A stretch of 64,000 bases of DNA from Isoptericola sp044389085 (GTDB lineage: Bacteria > Actinomycetota > Actinomycetes > Actinomycetales > Cellulomonadaceae), in the NCBI RefSeq assembly GCF_044389085.1, contig NZ_JBIRXP010000008.1, positions 62,001 to 126,000 of the forward strand, read 5' to 3'. The notes beneath the pieces are model-generated. The model made no database searches and was not told where the DNA came from. It saw nothing but the letters and a program-made list of their open reading frames with translations. A program made the position numbers and the translations under genes. Of the stretch, positions 51,201-59,243 are shown piece by piece. Each line of letters opens with the position of its first letter. Within the stretch, counting starts at the first letter, position 1.

Positions 51201-52049
51201 CGGGGTGCGGGTCACCGGGATGTTCGAGCCCCACATGATCAGGTAGGAGGAGTTCCACCAGTCCGCGGACTCCGGCACGTCCGTCTGGTCGCCGAACACC
51301 TGCGGTGAGGCGACCGGCAGGTCCGCGTACCAGTCGTAGAACGACAGCATCGTGCCGCCCAGCATCTGCACGAACCGTGCCCCGACCCCGTGCGACACCA
51401 TCGACATCGCGGGGATCGGGGAGAAGCCCGCGACCCGGTCCGGCCCGTGCGCCTTGATCGTGTGCACGTGCGCCGCCGCGACGATCTCCGCCGCCTCGTC
51501 CCACGTCGCCCGCACCAGCCCGCCCTTGCCGCGCGCGCCCTTGTACGCCCGGGCCGTCTCGGGGTCGGAGGTCAGCCGCTCCCACGCGAGCACCGGGTCG
51601 CCGCCCACCGCGGCCTTCGCCTCCCGGTACGCGCGCAGCAGGACGCCGCGCACGTACGGGTAGCGCACCCGCGTGGGCGAGTACGTGTACCAGGAGAACG
51701 CGGCGCCGCGGGGGCACCCGCGCGGCTCGTACTCGGGGGAGTCCGGCCCCACCGACGGGTAGTCCGTCTGCTGGGTCTCCCACGTGATGATGCCGTCCTT
51801 GACGTACACCTTCCACGAGCACGACCCGGTGCAGTTCACGCCGTGCGTGGAGCGCACCACCTTGTCGTGCGACCAGCGGTCCCGGTAGAAGACGTCGCCC
51901 TCGCGCCCGCCCTTGAGGAACAGCTGGCGCAGGTCGTCCGACACCTCACCCCGGCGCAGGTGGCTGCCGAGCCTCAGGAGGGCGTCGGCCGCCCCGGTCG
52001 GCGGAGCCGCCCCCGGGTGGGACGTCACGGGTGGGCGGGTGGTCGACAT
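48204..52049 (-). CDS. narG: Respiratory nitrate reductase alpha subunit (bis-MGD)
   Basis: 1281 residues, near the usual 1230-1250. It reduces nitrate to nitrite at the molybdenum bis-MGD centre on the cytoplasmic face. The FS0 cluster ligands are His69, Cys73, Cys77 and Cys112 (HGVNCTGSCSW then GCPRG), with the same 4/4/35 spacing as E. coli. YDWYADLPVASPQVFGDQTD contains the Asp that ligates Mo in NarG. No twin-arginine signal is seen; only a 20-residue Pro/Ala lead precedes the core. A minus-strand TACGGT (complement at 52071-52076) and AGGAG give a short leader. It heads narGHJI. Confidence 0.96.
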   Translation of the reverse strand: MSTTRPPVTSHPGAAPPTGAADALLRLGSHLRRGEVSDDLRQLFLKGGREGDVFYRDRWSHDKVVRSTHGVNCTGSCSWKVYVKDGIITWETQQTDYPSVGPDSPEYEPRGCPRGAAFSWYTYSPTRVRYPYVRGVLLRAYREAKAAVGGDPVLAWERLTSDPETARAYKGARGKGGLVRATWDEAAEIVAAAHVHTIKAHGPDRVAGFSPIPAMSMVSHGVGARFVQMLGGTMLSFYDWYADLPVASPQVFGDQTDVPESADWWNSSYLIMWGSNIPVTRTPDAHFMAEARYRGTKVVSVSPDYADNTKFADQWLAPQPGTDGALAMAMGHVILREFLVEKRTAPFVDYLKRYADAPFLVRLDERATESGETAYVPGKFLTAADVDDAVLPGAQATANPSFRTLLLGADGAVVAPNGTLADRYGEAGEGKWNLDLGDVDPVLSVADAPGGPEGSAAVLLPRFDVVPDSDDGAQQAHLGGKGVLTRGVPTRRVGGHLVTTVFDLLLAQYGVERTARDIGLDLPGEWPTGYDDATAPGTPAWQEEITGVRAADAAQIGREFAQNAQDSGGRSMIIMGAGANHWFHSDTIYRAFLTLTTITGCQGVNGGGWAHYVGQEKCRPITGWAQYAGGLDWVRPPRQMIGTGWFYLATDQWRYDGMPADALASPLAPGVLKGRTTADSLVESAQRGWMPSYPTFDRNPLDLVDEARAAGKEPEQHVVDELKAGTLKFACEDPDDPANFPRVLTIWRANILGSSGKGNEYFLKHLLGTDASVLADEAPEGRRPASMTWHDEAPRGKLDLLVTMDFRMTSTTLFSDVVLPAATWYEKHDLSSTDMHPFVHSFNPAINPPWQTRTDFDTFHMLARLVSQLSEEHLGVREDLVATPLLHDSPDELAVPHGTLTDAGAPVTERELVPGVTMPRLQVVRRDYPAFAARMAALGPLTDSKGMATKGVAFMPDEEVRKLGQVNGLVTSGPAAGRPRLDRDTHACETILALSGTTNGRLAVQGFEHLEKRTGQRLADLAADDQAKRVTFPDVQSRPTTVITSPEWSGSEHGGRRYTAFAVNVERLKPWHTLTGRQHFYLDHDWMIELGEQLPVYRPPLDLHRLFGDSPRPGAFDDGSPDGSGTGHAAVAVRYLTPHSKWSIHSEYQDNLFMLSLSRGGPNIWMSPADAAKIGVADNEWIEAVNRNGVVVARAVVSHRMPEGTVYMHHATDRTVDVPLAETSGRRGGIHNSLTRILLKPTHLAGGYGQLTYAFNYLGPTGNQRDEVTVIRRRSQEVRYS

Positions 52050-52301
52050 GCGCGCTCCTGGGGCTGGGGGACCGTAGAGTCACTGCTTCGCATCATGGGT
52101 CCGGACCTGCGACAGCGCATGTCGAAACCGCCTGCTCACAGGCGCCCCGGGCCGGCTGTGCGTTCGTGCTCACGCGCATTTCACGCCTCGACGACCCGCA
52201 GCGAAACACCTCCTTCCTAGCGTCGGGGTACCGGCCCGACGACGCGCCGGCGGTACTCACCCACCGCCCGCCTCGTCGGGCCCGCGCACAGGAGGACACC
52301 G
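52050..52301. promoter_or_regulatory. Divergent narG / nitrate-assimilation control region with GlnR-like array
   Basis: 252 nt without a gene. Plus strand: AC pairs at 52172, 52183, 52194 and about 52206 give AC-n9-AC-n9-AC-n10-AC, the spacing pattern of actinobacterial GlnR sites. TAGCGT at 52218-52223 is a candidate -10, with a leader of about 70 nt before the transporter ATG, preceded by AGGAGG. Minus strand: TACGGT (complement 52071-52076) is a candidate -10 for narG. The TTCCTAGCGTCRG context of the -10 recurs upstream of nirB. Confidence 0.5.
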
Positions 52302-53651
52302 ATGGTTGCTCCGACCGCTGCCCCCGCCCCGGCGGCCGCACCCCCCGGCACGCACGCCCGCGCCGGTCGCTGGATCGACGACTGGCGCCCCGAGGACCCG
52401 GCGTTCTGGGCCGCCGGCGGCCGTCGCGTCGCACGGCGAAACCTGGCGCTGTCCGTGTTCGCCGAGTTCCTCGGCTTCTGCGTGTGGGCGCTCTGGTCGA
52501 TCGTCGTGCCGCAGCTGCCCGCCGCCGGGTTCACGCTCACCACCGACCAGATGTTCTGGCTCATCGCGGTCCCGTCGTTGGTCGGCGCCACCCTGCGCAT
52601 CCCGTACACGCTCGCGGTGCCGGTGTTCGGCGGCCGGACGTGGACGGTGGTCTCGGCGTCGCTGCTCCTGATCCCCACGCTGGCGCTGGCGTTCGTCGTG
52701 CAGCGGCCGGAGACGTCCTTCGGCGCGCTGCTGGCCGTCGCGGCGCTCGCGGGCTTCGGCGGCGGCAACTTCGCCTCCTCGATGGCGAACATCTCCTTCT
52801 TCTTCCCCGAGCGGGAGAAGGGTGCGGCCCTCGGGTGGAACGCCGCGGGCGGCAACCTGGGCACCGCCGTCGTGCAGCTCGTCGTGCCGCTGGTGATCGT
52901 CACGGGCGCCGGCGTGGCGCTGGAGCGCGCGAGCCTCGTCTTCGTGCCCTTCATCGTGCTCGCGGCCGTCCTCGCGTGGCGGTTCATGGACAACCTGTCC
53001 GCCGCGAAGGCCGACCCGCGGTCGTTCGCCGTGGCGGTGCGCGAGCCGCACACGTGGGTCATCTCGTTCCTGTACATCGGCACGTTCGGGTCGTTCATCG
53101 GGTTCTCCGGCGCGTTCCCCACGCTCCTGGCCGGCCAGTTCCCCGAGGTGAGCCTCTCGCTGGCGTTCCTCGGGGCGCTGGTCGGGTCGGTCGCTCGGCC
53201 GCTCGGCGGGATCCTCGCCGACCGCGTCGGCGGCGCCGTCGTCACCGTCGGCTGCTACGCCGTGATGATCGCCGGGGCGGTGGGAGCGATCTCCGCGCTC
53301 GGGAGCCACAGCTTCGGCCTCTTCTTCACGTCGTTCCTGATCCTCTTCGTGGCCACCGGTGTCGGCAACGGGTCGGTGTACCGGATGATCCCCGCGGCGT
53401 TCCGGGTCGCCGGGAAGGGGCGCGACGCCGCGGCGACAGCCCGCTCCGCCGCGGGCTGCATCGGCATCGCCGGCGCCGTCGGCGCGCTCGGCGGCTTCCT
53501 CGTGCCGCGCGGCTTCGCGATCTCGACGTCGATGACCGGGTCGCTGGTCGCCGCCCTGTGGGTGTTCGTCGGGGCGTACGCCGTGATGGCCGTGGTCACG
53601 TGGGCGGTGTACGCCCGGCGTGGCACGGCCATGCGGACGGCCCGCGTATGA
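52302..53651 (+). CDS. Nitrate/nitrite MFS transporter for assimilation (NarK/NasA-type NNP)
   Basis: 449 residues from ATG 52302 (AGGAGGACACCG upstream). About 12 membrane segments follow a 45-residue cytoplasmic lead. NNP signatures: FCVWALWSIVVPQL, AALAGFGGGNFASSMANISFFFP and the second Gly-rich helix region AAGCIGIAGAVGALGGFLVP. It is longer and clearly different from the respiratory NarK at 43703. Its stop overlaps the start of the assimilatory nitrate reductase gene (ATGA), which marks it as the nitrate importer of the assimilatory operon. Confidence 0.92.
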   Translation: MVAPTAAPAPAAAPPGTHARAGRWIDDWRPEDPAFWAAGGRRVARRNLALSVFAEFLGFCVWALWSIVVPQLPAAGFTLTTDQMFWLIAVPSLVGATLRIPYTLAVPVFGGRTWTVVSASLLLIPTLALAFVVQRPETSFGALLAVAALAGFGGGNFASSMANISFFFPEREKGAALGWNAAGGNLGTAVVQLVVPLVIVTGAGVALERASLVFVPFIVLAAVLAWRFMDNLSAAKADPRSFAVAVREPHTWVISFLYIGTFGSFIGFSGAFPTLLAGQFPEVSLSLAFLGALVGSVARPLGGILADRVGGAVVTVGCYAVMIAGAVGAISALGSHSFGLFFTSFLILFVATGVGNGSVYRMIPAAFRVAGKGRDAAATARSAAGCIGIAGAVGALGGFLVPRGFAISTSMTGSLVAALWVFVGAYAVMAVVTWAVYARRGTAMRTARV

Positions 53652-55957
53652 CGTCGACCCACGAGTTGTCAGACGTGCAGCGCACCGGGGTGGTCCCTGC
53701 GTCTGACAAGGTCGCGACCCACTGCCCCTACTGCGCGCTGCAGTGCGGCATGGACCTCGCACCGACCGGGCCCGCGGGCCCCGCACCGGAGGGCCGGGCG
53801 GCGCTGCCCGTGGCGGTGACGCCGCGGCAGTTCCCCACCAACGGCGGCGGGCTGTGCCAGAAGGGCTGGACCAGCGCGACCGTGCTGCGAGCGCCCGACC
53901 GGCTCACGACGCCGCTGGTGCGCGGGGCCGACGGCGCGCTCGCGCCGGCGTCGTGGGACGACGCGCTCGACCTCGTGGCCGCCCGGCTCACGGGGCTGGC
54001 CGCGGAGCACGGACCGCAGGCGGTGGCGGTGTTCGGCGGGGGCGGGCTGACGAACGAGAAGGCGTACGCCCTCGGCAAGTTCGCCCGGACCGTGCTGCGC
54101 ACGCCGTTCATCGACTACAACGGCCGGTTCTGCATGTCCTCGGCCGCCGCCGCGGGGAACCGGGCGTTCGGCCTGGACCGCGGGCTGCCGTTCCCGGTGA
54201 CGGACCTGGCCGGGGCGGACGCGATCCTGCTGCTGGGCTCCAACGTGGCCGAGACGATGCCGCCGTTCGTGCAGCACCTGGCGGGCGCACGGGCGGCGGG
54301 CGGCCTCGTCGTCGTCGACCCGCGCCGGTCCGCCACCGCCCGCCTCGCCGGGCCGGGCGAGGGGGTGCACCTGCAGCCTGTGCCGGGGACGGACCTGGTG
54401 GTGCTGCTGGCGCTGCTGCACGTGCTGGTGGCCGAGCGGCTCGTGGACCGCGAGTACCTGGAGGCGCGGACGACGGGGTTCGACGACGTCGCCCGGTCGG
54501 CCGCCGCCTGGTGGCCGGAGCGGGCGGAGACGGTGTGCGGCGTGCCCGCGGAGGAGCTGCGCCGGGTGGCGCGCCTGCTGGCCGCGGCGGCGCCGTCGCG
54601 CGGGGGCCGCGGGGCCTACGTGCTCACCGGGCGCGGCGTCGAGCAGTCGGCGCAGGGCACCGCCACGGTGACGGCGGCGATCGACCTGGCCCTCGCGCTC
54701 GGGCTCGTGGGCCGGGTGGGGTCGGGGTACGGCTGCCTGACCGGACAGGGCAATGGCCAGGGCGGGCGGGAGCACGGACAGAAGTGCGACCAGCTGCCCG
54801 GATACCGCAAGATCGACGACCCGGCGGCTCGCGCGCACGTCGCCGGGGTGTGGGGCGTGGACCCGGCCACGCTGCCCGGGCCGGGCGTGCCCGCCGTCGA
54901 GCTGCTGACCTCGCTCGGTGCGCCCGGCGGGCCGCGGGCGCTGCTGGTGCACGGCTCGAACGTCGTCGTGTCCGCGCCGAACGCCGACCGGGTGCGCGGG
55001 CGCCTGGCCGCGCTCGACCTGCTCGTCGTGTGCGACGTCGTGCCGTCCGAGACGGCGCTGCTCGCCGACGTCGTGCTGCCCACCACCCAGTGGGCGGAGG
55101 AGGAGGGCACGATGACCAACCTCGAGGGGCGGGTCATCCGCCGGCGCCGCGCCGTCGACCCGCCCGGCGACGCCCGGTCCGAGCTGTGGATCCTCGCCGA
55201 GCTGGCGCGACGGCTCGGGTCGGACGTCGCCTTCCCGACCGACCCCGCCGTCGTGTTCGACGAGCTGGCGCGCGCGTCGGCCGGCGGCGTCGCCGACTAC
55301 TCCGGGCTCAGCCACGCCCGCCTCGACGCGCACGAGGCCGCCGACGGCGCCGGTCTGTACTGGCCCTGCCCCGCCACCCCCGCCGACCTGTCAGGACGAG
55401 CGCGGGCTATACCCTCCGCAGGCCCTGACAACTCGCGGGGGGAGCACCCCGGGACGCCGCGCGTGTTCCTCGAGCGGTTCGCGACGCCGGACGGCCGGGC
55501 GCGGATGGTCGCGGTCGACCACGCCGGCCCGTCCGACGACGTGCGCCCCGACGCCCCGACGTACCTGGTCACCGGCCGGGTGCTCCAGCACTACCAGTCC
55601 GGCGCGCAGACGCACCGCGTGCCGGAGCTGGAGCGGCTGGTGCCCGAGCCGTACGTGGAGCTGCACCCGCTGCTGGGCCTGCGGGTCGGCGTGCCGGACG
55701 GCGGACGCGCCCGTCTGACCTCGGCGCGCGGCGTCGTCGAGGCGACGGCCCGCTGGACGGACGCCGTCCGCCCGGACACCGTCTTCATGCCCTTCCACTG
55801 GAGCGGCGCGGGCAGCGTCAACCGCCTCACCACCGACGCCGTCGACCCGGTCTCCGCCATGCCCGAGTTCAAGGTCTGCGCCGTGTCCGTGACGCCGGCC
55901 GACCCCGCCGTCGCCGCGGCGGCGCAGCACGTCGAGACCGTGGAGGTCCCCGCATGA
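53648..55957 (+). CDS. nasA: Assimilatory nitrate reductase catalytic subunit, with two palindromic inserts
   Basis: 769 residues. Molybdopterin oxidoreductase that reduces nitrate to nitrite in the cytoplasm. An N-terminal [4Fe-4S] site uses Cys26, Cys29, Cys33 and Cys70 (HCPYCALQC then GLCQKGW). TGQGNGQGGREHGQKCDQLPG contains the Cys that ligates Mo in NasA/NapA-type enzymes. The C-terminal MGD-binding domain begins YLVTGRVLQHYQSGAQTHR. Two segments are foreign: residues about 7-21, which lengthen the N-terminus, and about 581-595, between YWPCPA and GHPGTPR-like sequence; both are encoded by inverted repeats. Overlaps at both ends couple it to the transporter and to the FAD/[2Fe-2S] subunit. 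Confidence 0.93.
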   Translation: MTSTHELSDVQRTGVVPASDKVATHCPYCALQCGMDLAPTGPAGPAPEGRAALPVAVTPRQFPTNGGGLCQKGWTSATVLRAPDRLTTPLVRGADGALAPASWDDALDLVAARLTGLAAEHGPQAVAVFGGGGLTNEKAYALGKFARTVLRTPFIDYNGRFCMSSAAAAGNRAFGLDRGLPFPVTDLAGADAILLLGSNVAETMPPFVQHLAGARAAGGLVVVDPRRSATARLAGPGEGVHLQPVPGTDLVVLLALLHVLVAERLVDREYLEARTTGFDDVARSAAAWWPERAETVCGVPAEELRRVARLLAAAAPSRGGRGAYVLTGRGVEQSAQGTATVTAAIDLALALGLVGRVGSGYGCLTGQGNGQGGREHGQKCDQLPGYRKIDDPAARAHVAGVWGVDPATLPGPGVPAVELLTSLGAPGGPRALLVHGSNVVVSAPNADRVRGRLAALDLLVVCDVVPSETALLADVVLPTTQWAEEEGTMTNLEGRVIRRRRAVDPPGDARSELWILAELARRLGSDVAFPTDPAVVFDELARASAGGVADYSGLSHARLDAHEAADGAGLYWPCPATPADLSGRARAIPSAGPDNSRGEHPGTPRVFLERFATPDGRARMVAVDHAGPSDDVRPDAPTYLVTGRVLQHYQSGAQTHRVPELERLVPEPYVELHPLLGLRVGVPDGGRARLTSARGVVEATARWTDAVRPDTVFMPFHWSGAGSVNRLTTDAVDPVSAMPEFKVCAVSVTPADPAVAAAAQHVETVEVPA
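53666..53709. repeat. Palindromic element in the 5' end of nasA
   Basis: TTGTCAGACG (53666-53675) and CGTCTGACAA (53700-53709) are exact complements separated by 24 nt. Pairing can extend through GCAG/CTGC with a 2-nt bulge. It encodes residues about 7-21 of NasA, upstream of the conserved HCPYC cluster motif. Confidence 0.75.
55389..55430. repeat. Palindromic element inside nasA, sharing the GTTGTCAG end
   Basis: TGTCAGG (55389-55395) pairs with CCTGACA (55424-55430); inner positions pair partially (GCG and GGG blocks). Read from the right end it begins GAGTTGTCAGG, matching GAGTTGTCAGA at the left end of the first nasA element. It encodes about 14 residues (LSGRARAIPSAGPD). Confidence 0.65.
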
Positions 55958-57636
55958 GCGACCCGCAGCTCGACCCGCAGCGTGGCCTGCGCGTACCGCA
56001 CCGGGTGGTCGTCATCGGTCACGGCATGGTGGGCGCGCGCCTCGCCGACGAGCTCTCCCGGCGCGACGCCGACGGCGCGCTCGACGTCACCGTGCTCGGC
56101 GCCGAGCCCTACGAGCCGTACAACCGCGTGCTGCTGTCGGACGTCGTCGCCGGGCGCACGGACGTGGCGGCGATCGGCATGCCCATGGTCGACGACGGCC
56201 GCACGCGCGTCCTGCGGGGCACGGCCGCGGTGAGCGTCGAACGGGACGCCCGCGTGGTGCTGGCCGACGACGGCACCCGCCATCCCTACGACCACCTGGT
56301 CCTCGCCACCGGTGCCGCCGCGCGCCTCCCGGACGTGCCCGGCCTGGGTGACGACCCGGCGTCCCTGCCGGCCGGGGTGCACGCTCTGCGGACGCTCGAC
56401 GACGCGCGCGAGGTCGTCGCCGCCACGGTGAACACCCCGCGCGCGGTAGTAGTCGGCGGCGGGGTGCTGGGGGTGGAGGTGGCGCTCGGGCTCGCCGGGA
56501 GGGGGCTGCCCACCACGCTCGTGCACGGGGCGGGCGCCCCGATGGACCGGCAGCTCGACGACGAGGCGGGTGCCGTGCTGCGCGCGGGCCTGGAGGCGGC
56601 GGGCGTGAGCGTGCGCACGCGGGTGCGGCCGCAGGAGGTGCTCGTCGTCGGCGGCCGGGCCGTCGGGGTGCGGCTCGACGGCGCCACGACCGAGCCGGGG
56701 GAGTCGCTCGGCGCGAGCCTGGTCGTGCTCGCCTGCGGCACGGAGCCGGAGACGTCCTTGGCCCGCCGGGCCGGGCTCGCCGTCGAGCGGGGCGTCGTGG
56801 TGGGGCCGGATCTGGCGTCGGTCTCGGACGGCCGGGTGTTCGCCGTCGGGGACTGCGCCCAGCCGCCGGAGGGCTCACGCGGGCTGGTGGCCGAGGGCTG
56901 GGACCAGGCGCGGAGGCTCGCCGAGCACCTCGTGGCGCTCGCGGCGCGGCCGCGGCCGGCCGCGGAGGAGTCGTCGGGGCCGCGCGAGCACCTGCGGCTG
57001 CCGGGCGACGGCACGGCGCCGTCGATGGCGGTGCGCCTCGGCACCCTGCTGTCCTCGCGGGCGCCGGGGGCGGGCGACGGGGCCGTCGACGCCCGGGGTA
57101 CCGACGTGGTCAAGGTCAAGGCCGGGCCGCTGAGCGTGGTCGCGATGGGCCGTAGCGGCTCCGGCCGGGTCCCGGTGCCGGGCGAGCGGGCCGTGCGCCT
57201 GGGCGACCCTGTGGCGGGCCGCTATGTCGAGGCCGTCGTGGCGGACGGCGTCCTGGTGGGCGCCACCTGCGTGGGTGACGCCCGCGTGGCCGCCGACCTG
57301 ACGGCGGCCTACACCCGCCGCACCCCCGTCCCGGCGGACCCGGCGTTCCTGCTGCTCACGCCCGTCATGCCCGCCGCGGAGCCGGCGTCCAGCCCCGAGC
57401 ACATGCCCGACGACGCCACCGTCTGCCGCTGCAACGGCGTCACCAAGCACGACATCGCGGCCTGCGTGGCGGACGGCGCGACGTCCAAGGACGACGTCGC
57501 CCGCGCGACCCGCGCCACCACCGGCTGCGGCAGCTGCACGGAGGCCGTGTGCGGCCTGGTGGACTGGCTGGCCGGCGCGCGGACGGCGGGGGAGGCGGTG
57601 CCCGGGGCGATGACGACGTCCGCCCACGCCTCGTAG
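55954..57636 (+). CDS. Assimilatory nitrate reductase electron-transfer subunit (FAD and BFD-type [2Fe-2S])
   Basis: 560 residues. The NirB-like NAD(P)H:FAD module has two Rossmann motifs (VVVIGHGMVGARLADEL, and AVVVGGGVLGVEVALGLAG) and the FAD segment VFAVGDCAQPPEG. The C-terminus has a bacterioferritin-associated-ferredoxin-like [2Fe-2S] domain, CRCNGVTKHDIAACV then TTGCGSCTEAV. No siroheme/sulfite-reductase half is present, so it is not a nitrite reductase; it matches the Bacillus NasB/Klebsiella NasC type that feeds electrons to NasA. It overlaps nasA by 4 nt. The first GxGxxG reads GHGMVG. Confidence 0.88.
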   Translation: MSDPQLDPQRGLRVPHRVVVIGHGMVGARLADELSRRDADGALDVTVLGAEPYEPYNRVLLSDVVAGRTDVAAIGMPMVDDGRTRVLRGTAAVSVERDARVVLADDGTRHPYDHLVLATGAAARLPDVPGLGDDPASLPAGVHALRTLDDAREVVAATVNTPRAVVVGGGVLGVEVALGLAGRGLPTTLVHGAGAPMDRQLDDEAGAVLRAGLEAAGVSVRTRVRPQEVLVVGGRAVGVRLDGATTEPGESLGASLVVLACGTEPETSLARRAGLAVERGVVVGPDLASVSDGRVFAVGDCAQPPEGSRGLVAEGWDQARRLAEHLVALAARPRPAAEESSGPREHLRLPGDGTAPSMAVRLGTLLSSRAPGAGDGAVDARGTDVVKVKAGPLSVVAMGRSGSGRVPVPGERAVRLGDPVAGRYVEAVVADGVLVGATCVGDARVAADLTAAYTRRTPVPADPAFLLLTPVMPAAEPASSPEHMPDDATVCRCNGVTKHDIAACVADGATSKDDVARATRATTGCGSCTEAVCGLVDWLAGARTAGEAVPGAMTTSAHAS

Positions 57637-57688
57637 GGGTCCCGCGTGAGCGACGACGCCTGTGCGTTCTGCGAGGTACACCGGCGAC

Positions 57689-57704
57689 CTGACAGCGCGT
57701 TGTC
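57689..57704. repeat. Small dyad with the CTGACA half-site upstream of the HNH gene
   Basis: CTGACA at 57689-57694 includes GACA, which pairs with TGTC at 57701-57704 across GCGCGT. It is short, but the same TGTCAG/CTGACA half-site forms the nasA palindromes and the dyad just after the HNH gene. Confidence 0.4.
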
Positions 57705-57725
57705 CACAGGCTTTCCGAAACCCTA

Positions 57726-57752
57726 GAACAGGTGTTCGAATCTCGCTAGGCT
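57726..57752 (+). promoter_or_regulatory. LexA (SOS) box and leaderless promoter of the HNH gene
   Basis: GAACAGGTGTTC at 57726-57737 is GAAC-N4-GTTC, the core of the actinobacterial/Gram-positive SOS box. It covers the expected -35 region of TAGGCT (57747-57752), a -10 hexamer that ends 6 nt before ATG 57759. LexA bound here would repress the gene until DNA damage. Mycobacterial 13E12-repeat genes of the same family are known to carry SOS boxes. Confidence 0.7.
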
Positions 57753-57758
57753 GGGGTC

Positions 57759-59243
57759 ATGACGTCGCGCCAGTCCACCGCAGCCTCGCGGCTGGACGCT
57801 GCGCTGGATCGGGCGGCGGACGAGCAGGTCGCGGCGAACGCGGCGGCGGGACGGCGGACGGTCGCGTTGGCCGAGGTACTCGAGGTGGCGACGGCGGCGC
57901 CGGAGTCGATGCTGGACGTCACGGTCGGACGGGTCGAGTCGGCGACGGCGGAGCGGCGGGGTTCGGTCGCGCACCGGGCCCTGGTCGCGGAGGTCTCGTG
58001 TGCGCTCGGGGTGAGCGAGCATGTCGCGCAGGGGTGGCTCGCGGACGCCGGGGTGCTGGCCTCGAAGGCGACGGCGACGCTGGATGCGTTGTGCTCGGGG
58101 TCGATCTCCTACCGGCATGCGGCCAAGCTCGCGGACGTGGTCGCGGACCTGCCGCCCGCGGTGGCCGCGCAGGTCGAGCGGGCGGTGCTGGGCCGGGCGG
58201 AGACCTTGACGGCGGCACGGTTCGGGGCGCTGGCCCGGGCGGCGCGCGACCGGCTGCACCCCGTGCCGGCGGAGGTCCGCCAGGAGGCCGCCGCGTTGAA
58301 GGCCGATGTCTGGGTCGACGACGGCGCCGACGGGATGTCCTGGCTGACCGCGCACCTGCCCACCCCGGTCGCCCGCGCCGTGCACGACCGCCTCACCCGG
58401 ACCGCCACGCGAGCGAAGGGCTCCGGCGATCCCCGCGGTGTGGGGCAGCTGCGCGCCGCCACGTTGACCGCCCTCCTGCTGGACGGCGACGCCATGAGCA
58501 GCTCGCACCACCCGGGCGACCAAGGTGACCCGTCGGGCCGGGACCCAGATCCTCGGCGCGCACCATCAGTCAACCCAGAGCCGCCACCCGACGTGCCACC
58601 TGATCCGTTGGCCGTCCTGGCCCGCATCGTCCGGCCGGTGGTGCACGTGACCGTGCCGGTCAGCACTGTGACCGGTGCGGGCGAGGGCTCAGGCCAGCTG
58701 GACGGCGCGACCCCGATCGACGCGGAGACGGCACGCCACCTCGTCGCGCGCGCCCCGACGCTGCGGCGCGTGGTGACCGACCCGGTGACGGGGGCGATGC
58801 TCACCGTGGACCGGCGCAGCTACGTCGTGCCTGCGGACCTGCGCGCCTTCCTCACCCAGCGTGACGTGACGTGCCGGTTCCCCGGCTGCCGCGTGCCCGC
58901 GCGCCGCTGCGACGTCGACCACACCACCGCGTGGGCCGACGGCGGCGCCACCGACGCCGCCAACCTGGCCCACGTGTGCCGCAAGCACCACACCCTCAAG
59001 CACGAGTCCCGGTGGCAGGTCGAACAGCTCGACGCCGGCGTCCTGGCCTGGACCTCACCCCGCGGCCGCACCTATCTCACTCGTCCCGGCACCGCCGACC
59101 ACACCCTGACCCAGCTCGACACCTGGGCCACCGAGGCTGAGCACCTGGCCCGCGTTCTGCCCCCTGAGGCCGCACCCCCGCTCGGTCCGGCACCCGTCAG
59201 CACACCGGTCAGCCCCCACGACGACGGCGATCCGCCGTTCTGA
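57759..59243 (+). CDS. DUF222/13E12-family HNH endonuclease-domain protein
   Basis: 494 residues. An N-terminal helical DUF222 domain (about 10-330, including SYRHAAKLADVVADLPPAV) is followed by a C-terminal HNH nuclease motif: CRFPGCRVPARRCDVDHTTAWADGG, then NLAHVCRKHHTLKHE. The CxxC pair and Cys/His residues fit a zinc-bound beta-beta-alpha metal nuclease. A Pro/Asp-rich linker (about 250-285) separates parts of DUF222. Many actinobacteria carry multiple copies of this family, with poorly known function. Here the gene is SOS-boxed, is flanked by CTGACA/TGTCAG dyads, and lies between nitrate and nitrite reductase genes. A selfish or DNA-damage-linked role is inferred, not shown. Confidence 0.88.
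   Translation: MTSRQSTAASRLDAALDRAADEQVAANAAAGRRTVALAEVLEVATAAPESMLDVTVGRVESATAERRGSVAHRALVAEVSCALGVSEHVAQGWLADAGVLASKATATLDALCSGSISYRHAAKLADVVADLPPAVAAQVERAVLGRAETLTAARFGALARAARDRLHPVPAEVRQEAAALKADVWVDDGADGMSWLTAHLPTPVARAVHDRLTRTATRAKGSGDPRGVGQLRAATLTALLLDGDAMSSSHHPGDQGDPSGRDPDPRRAPSVNPEPPPDVPPDPLAVLARIVRPVVHVTVPVSTVTGAGEGSGQLDGATPIDAETARHLVARAPTLRRVVTDPVTGAMLTVDRRSYVVPADLRAFLTQRDVTCRFPGCRVPARRCDVDHTTAWADGGATDAANLAHVCRKHHTLKHESRWQVEQLDAGVLAWTSPRGRTYLTRPGTADHTLTQLDTWATEAEHLARVLPPEAAPPLGPAPVSTPVSPHDDGDPPF

Noticed and set aside
48208..51822. Apparent extension of narH far upstream on the minus strand
   Set aside because: The upstream part overlaps narG in another frame and has no homology pattern; the GTG at 48207 with AGGAGG is the start.
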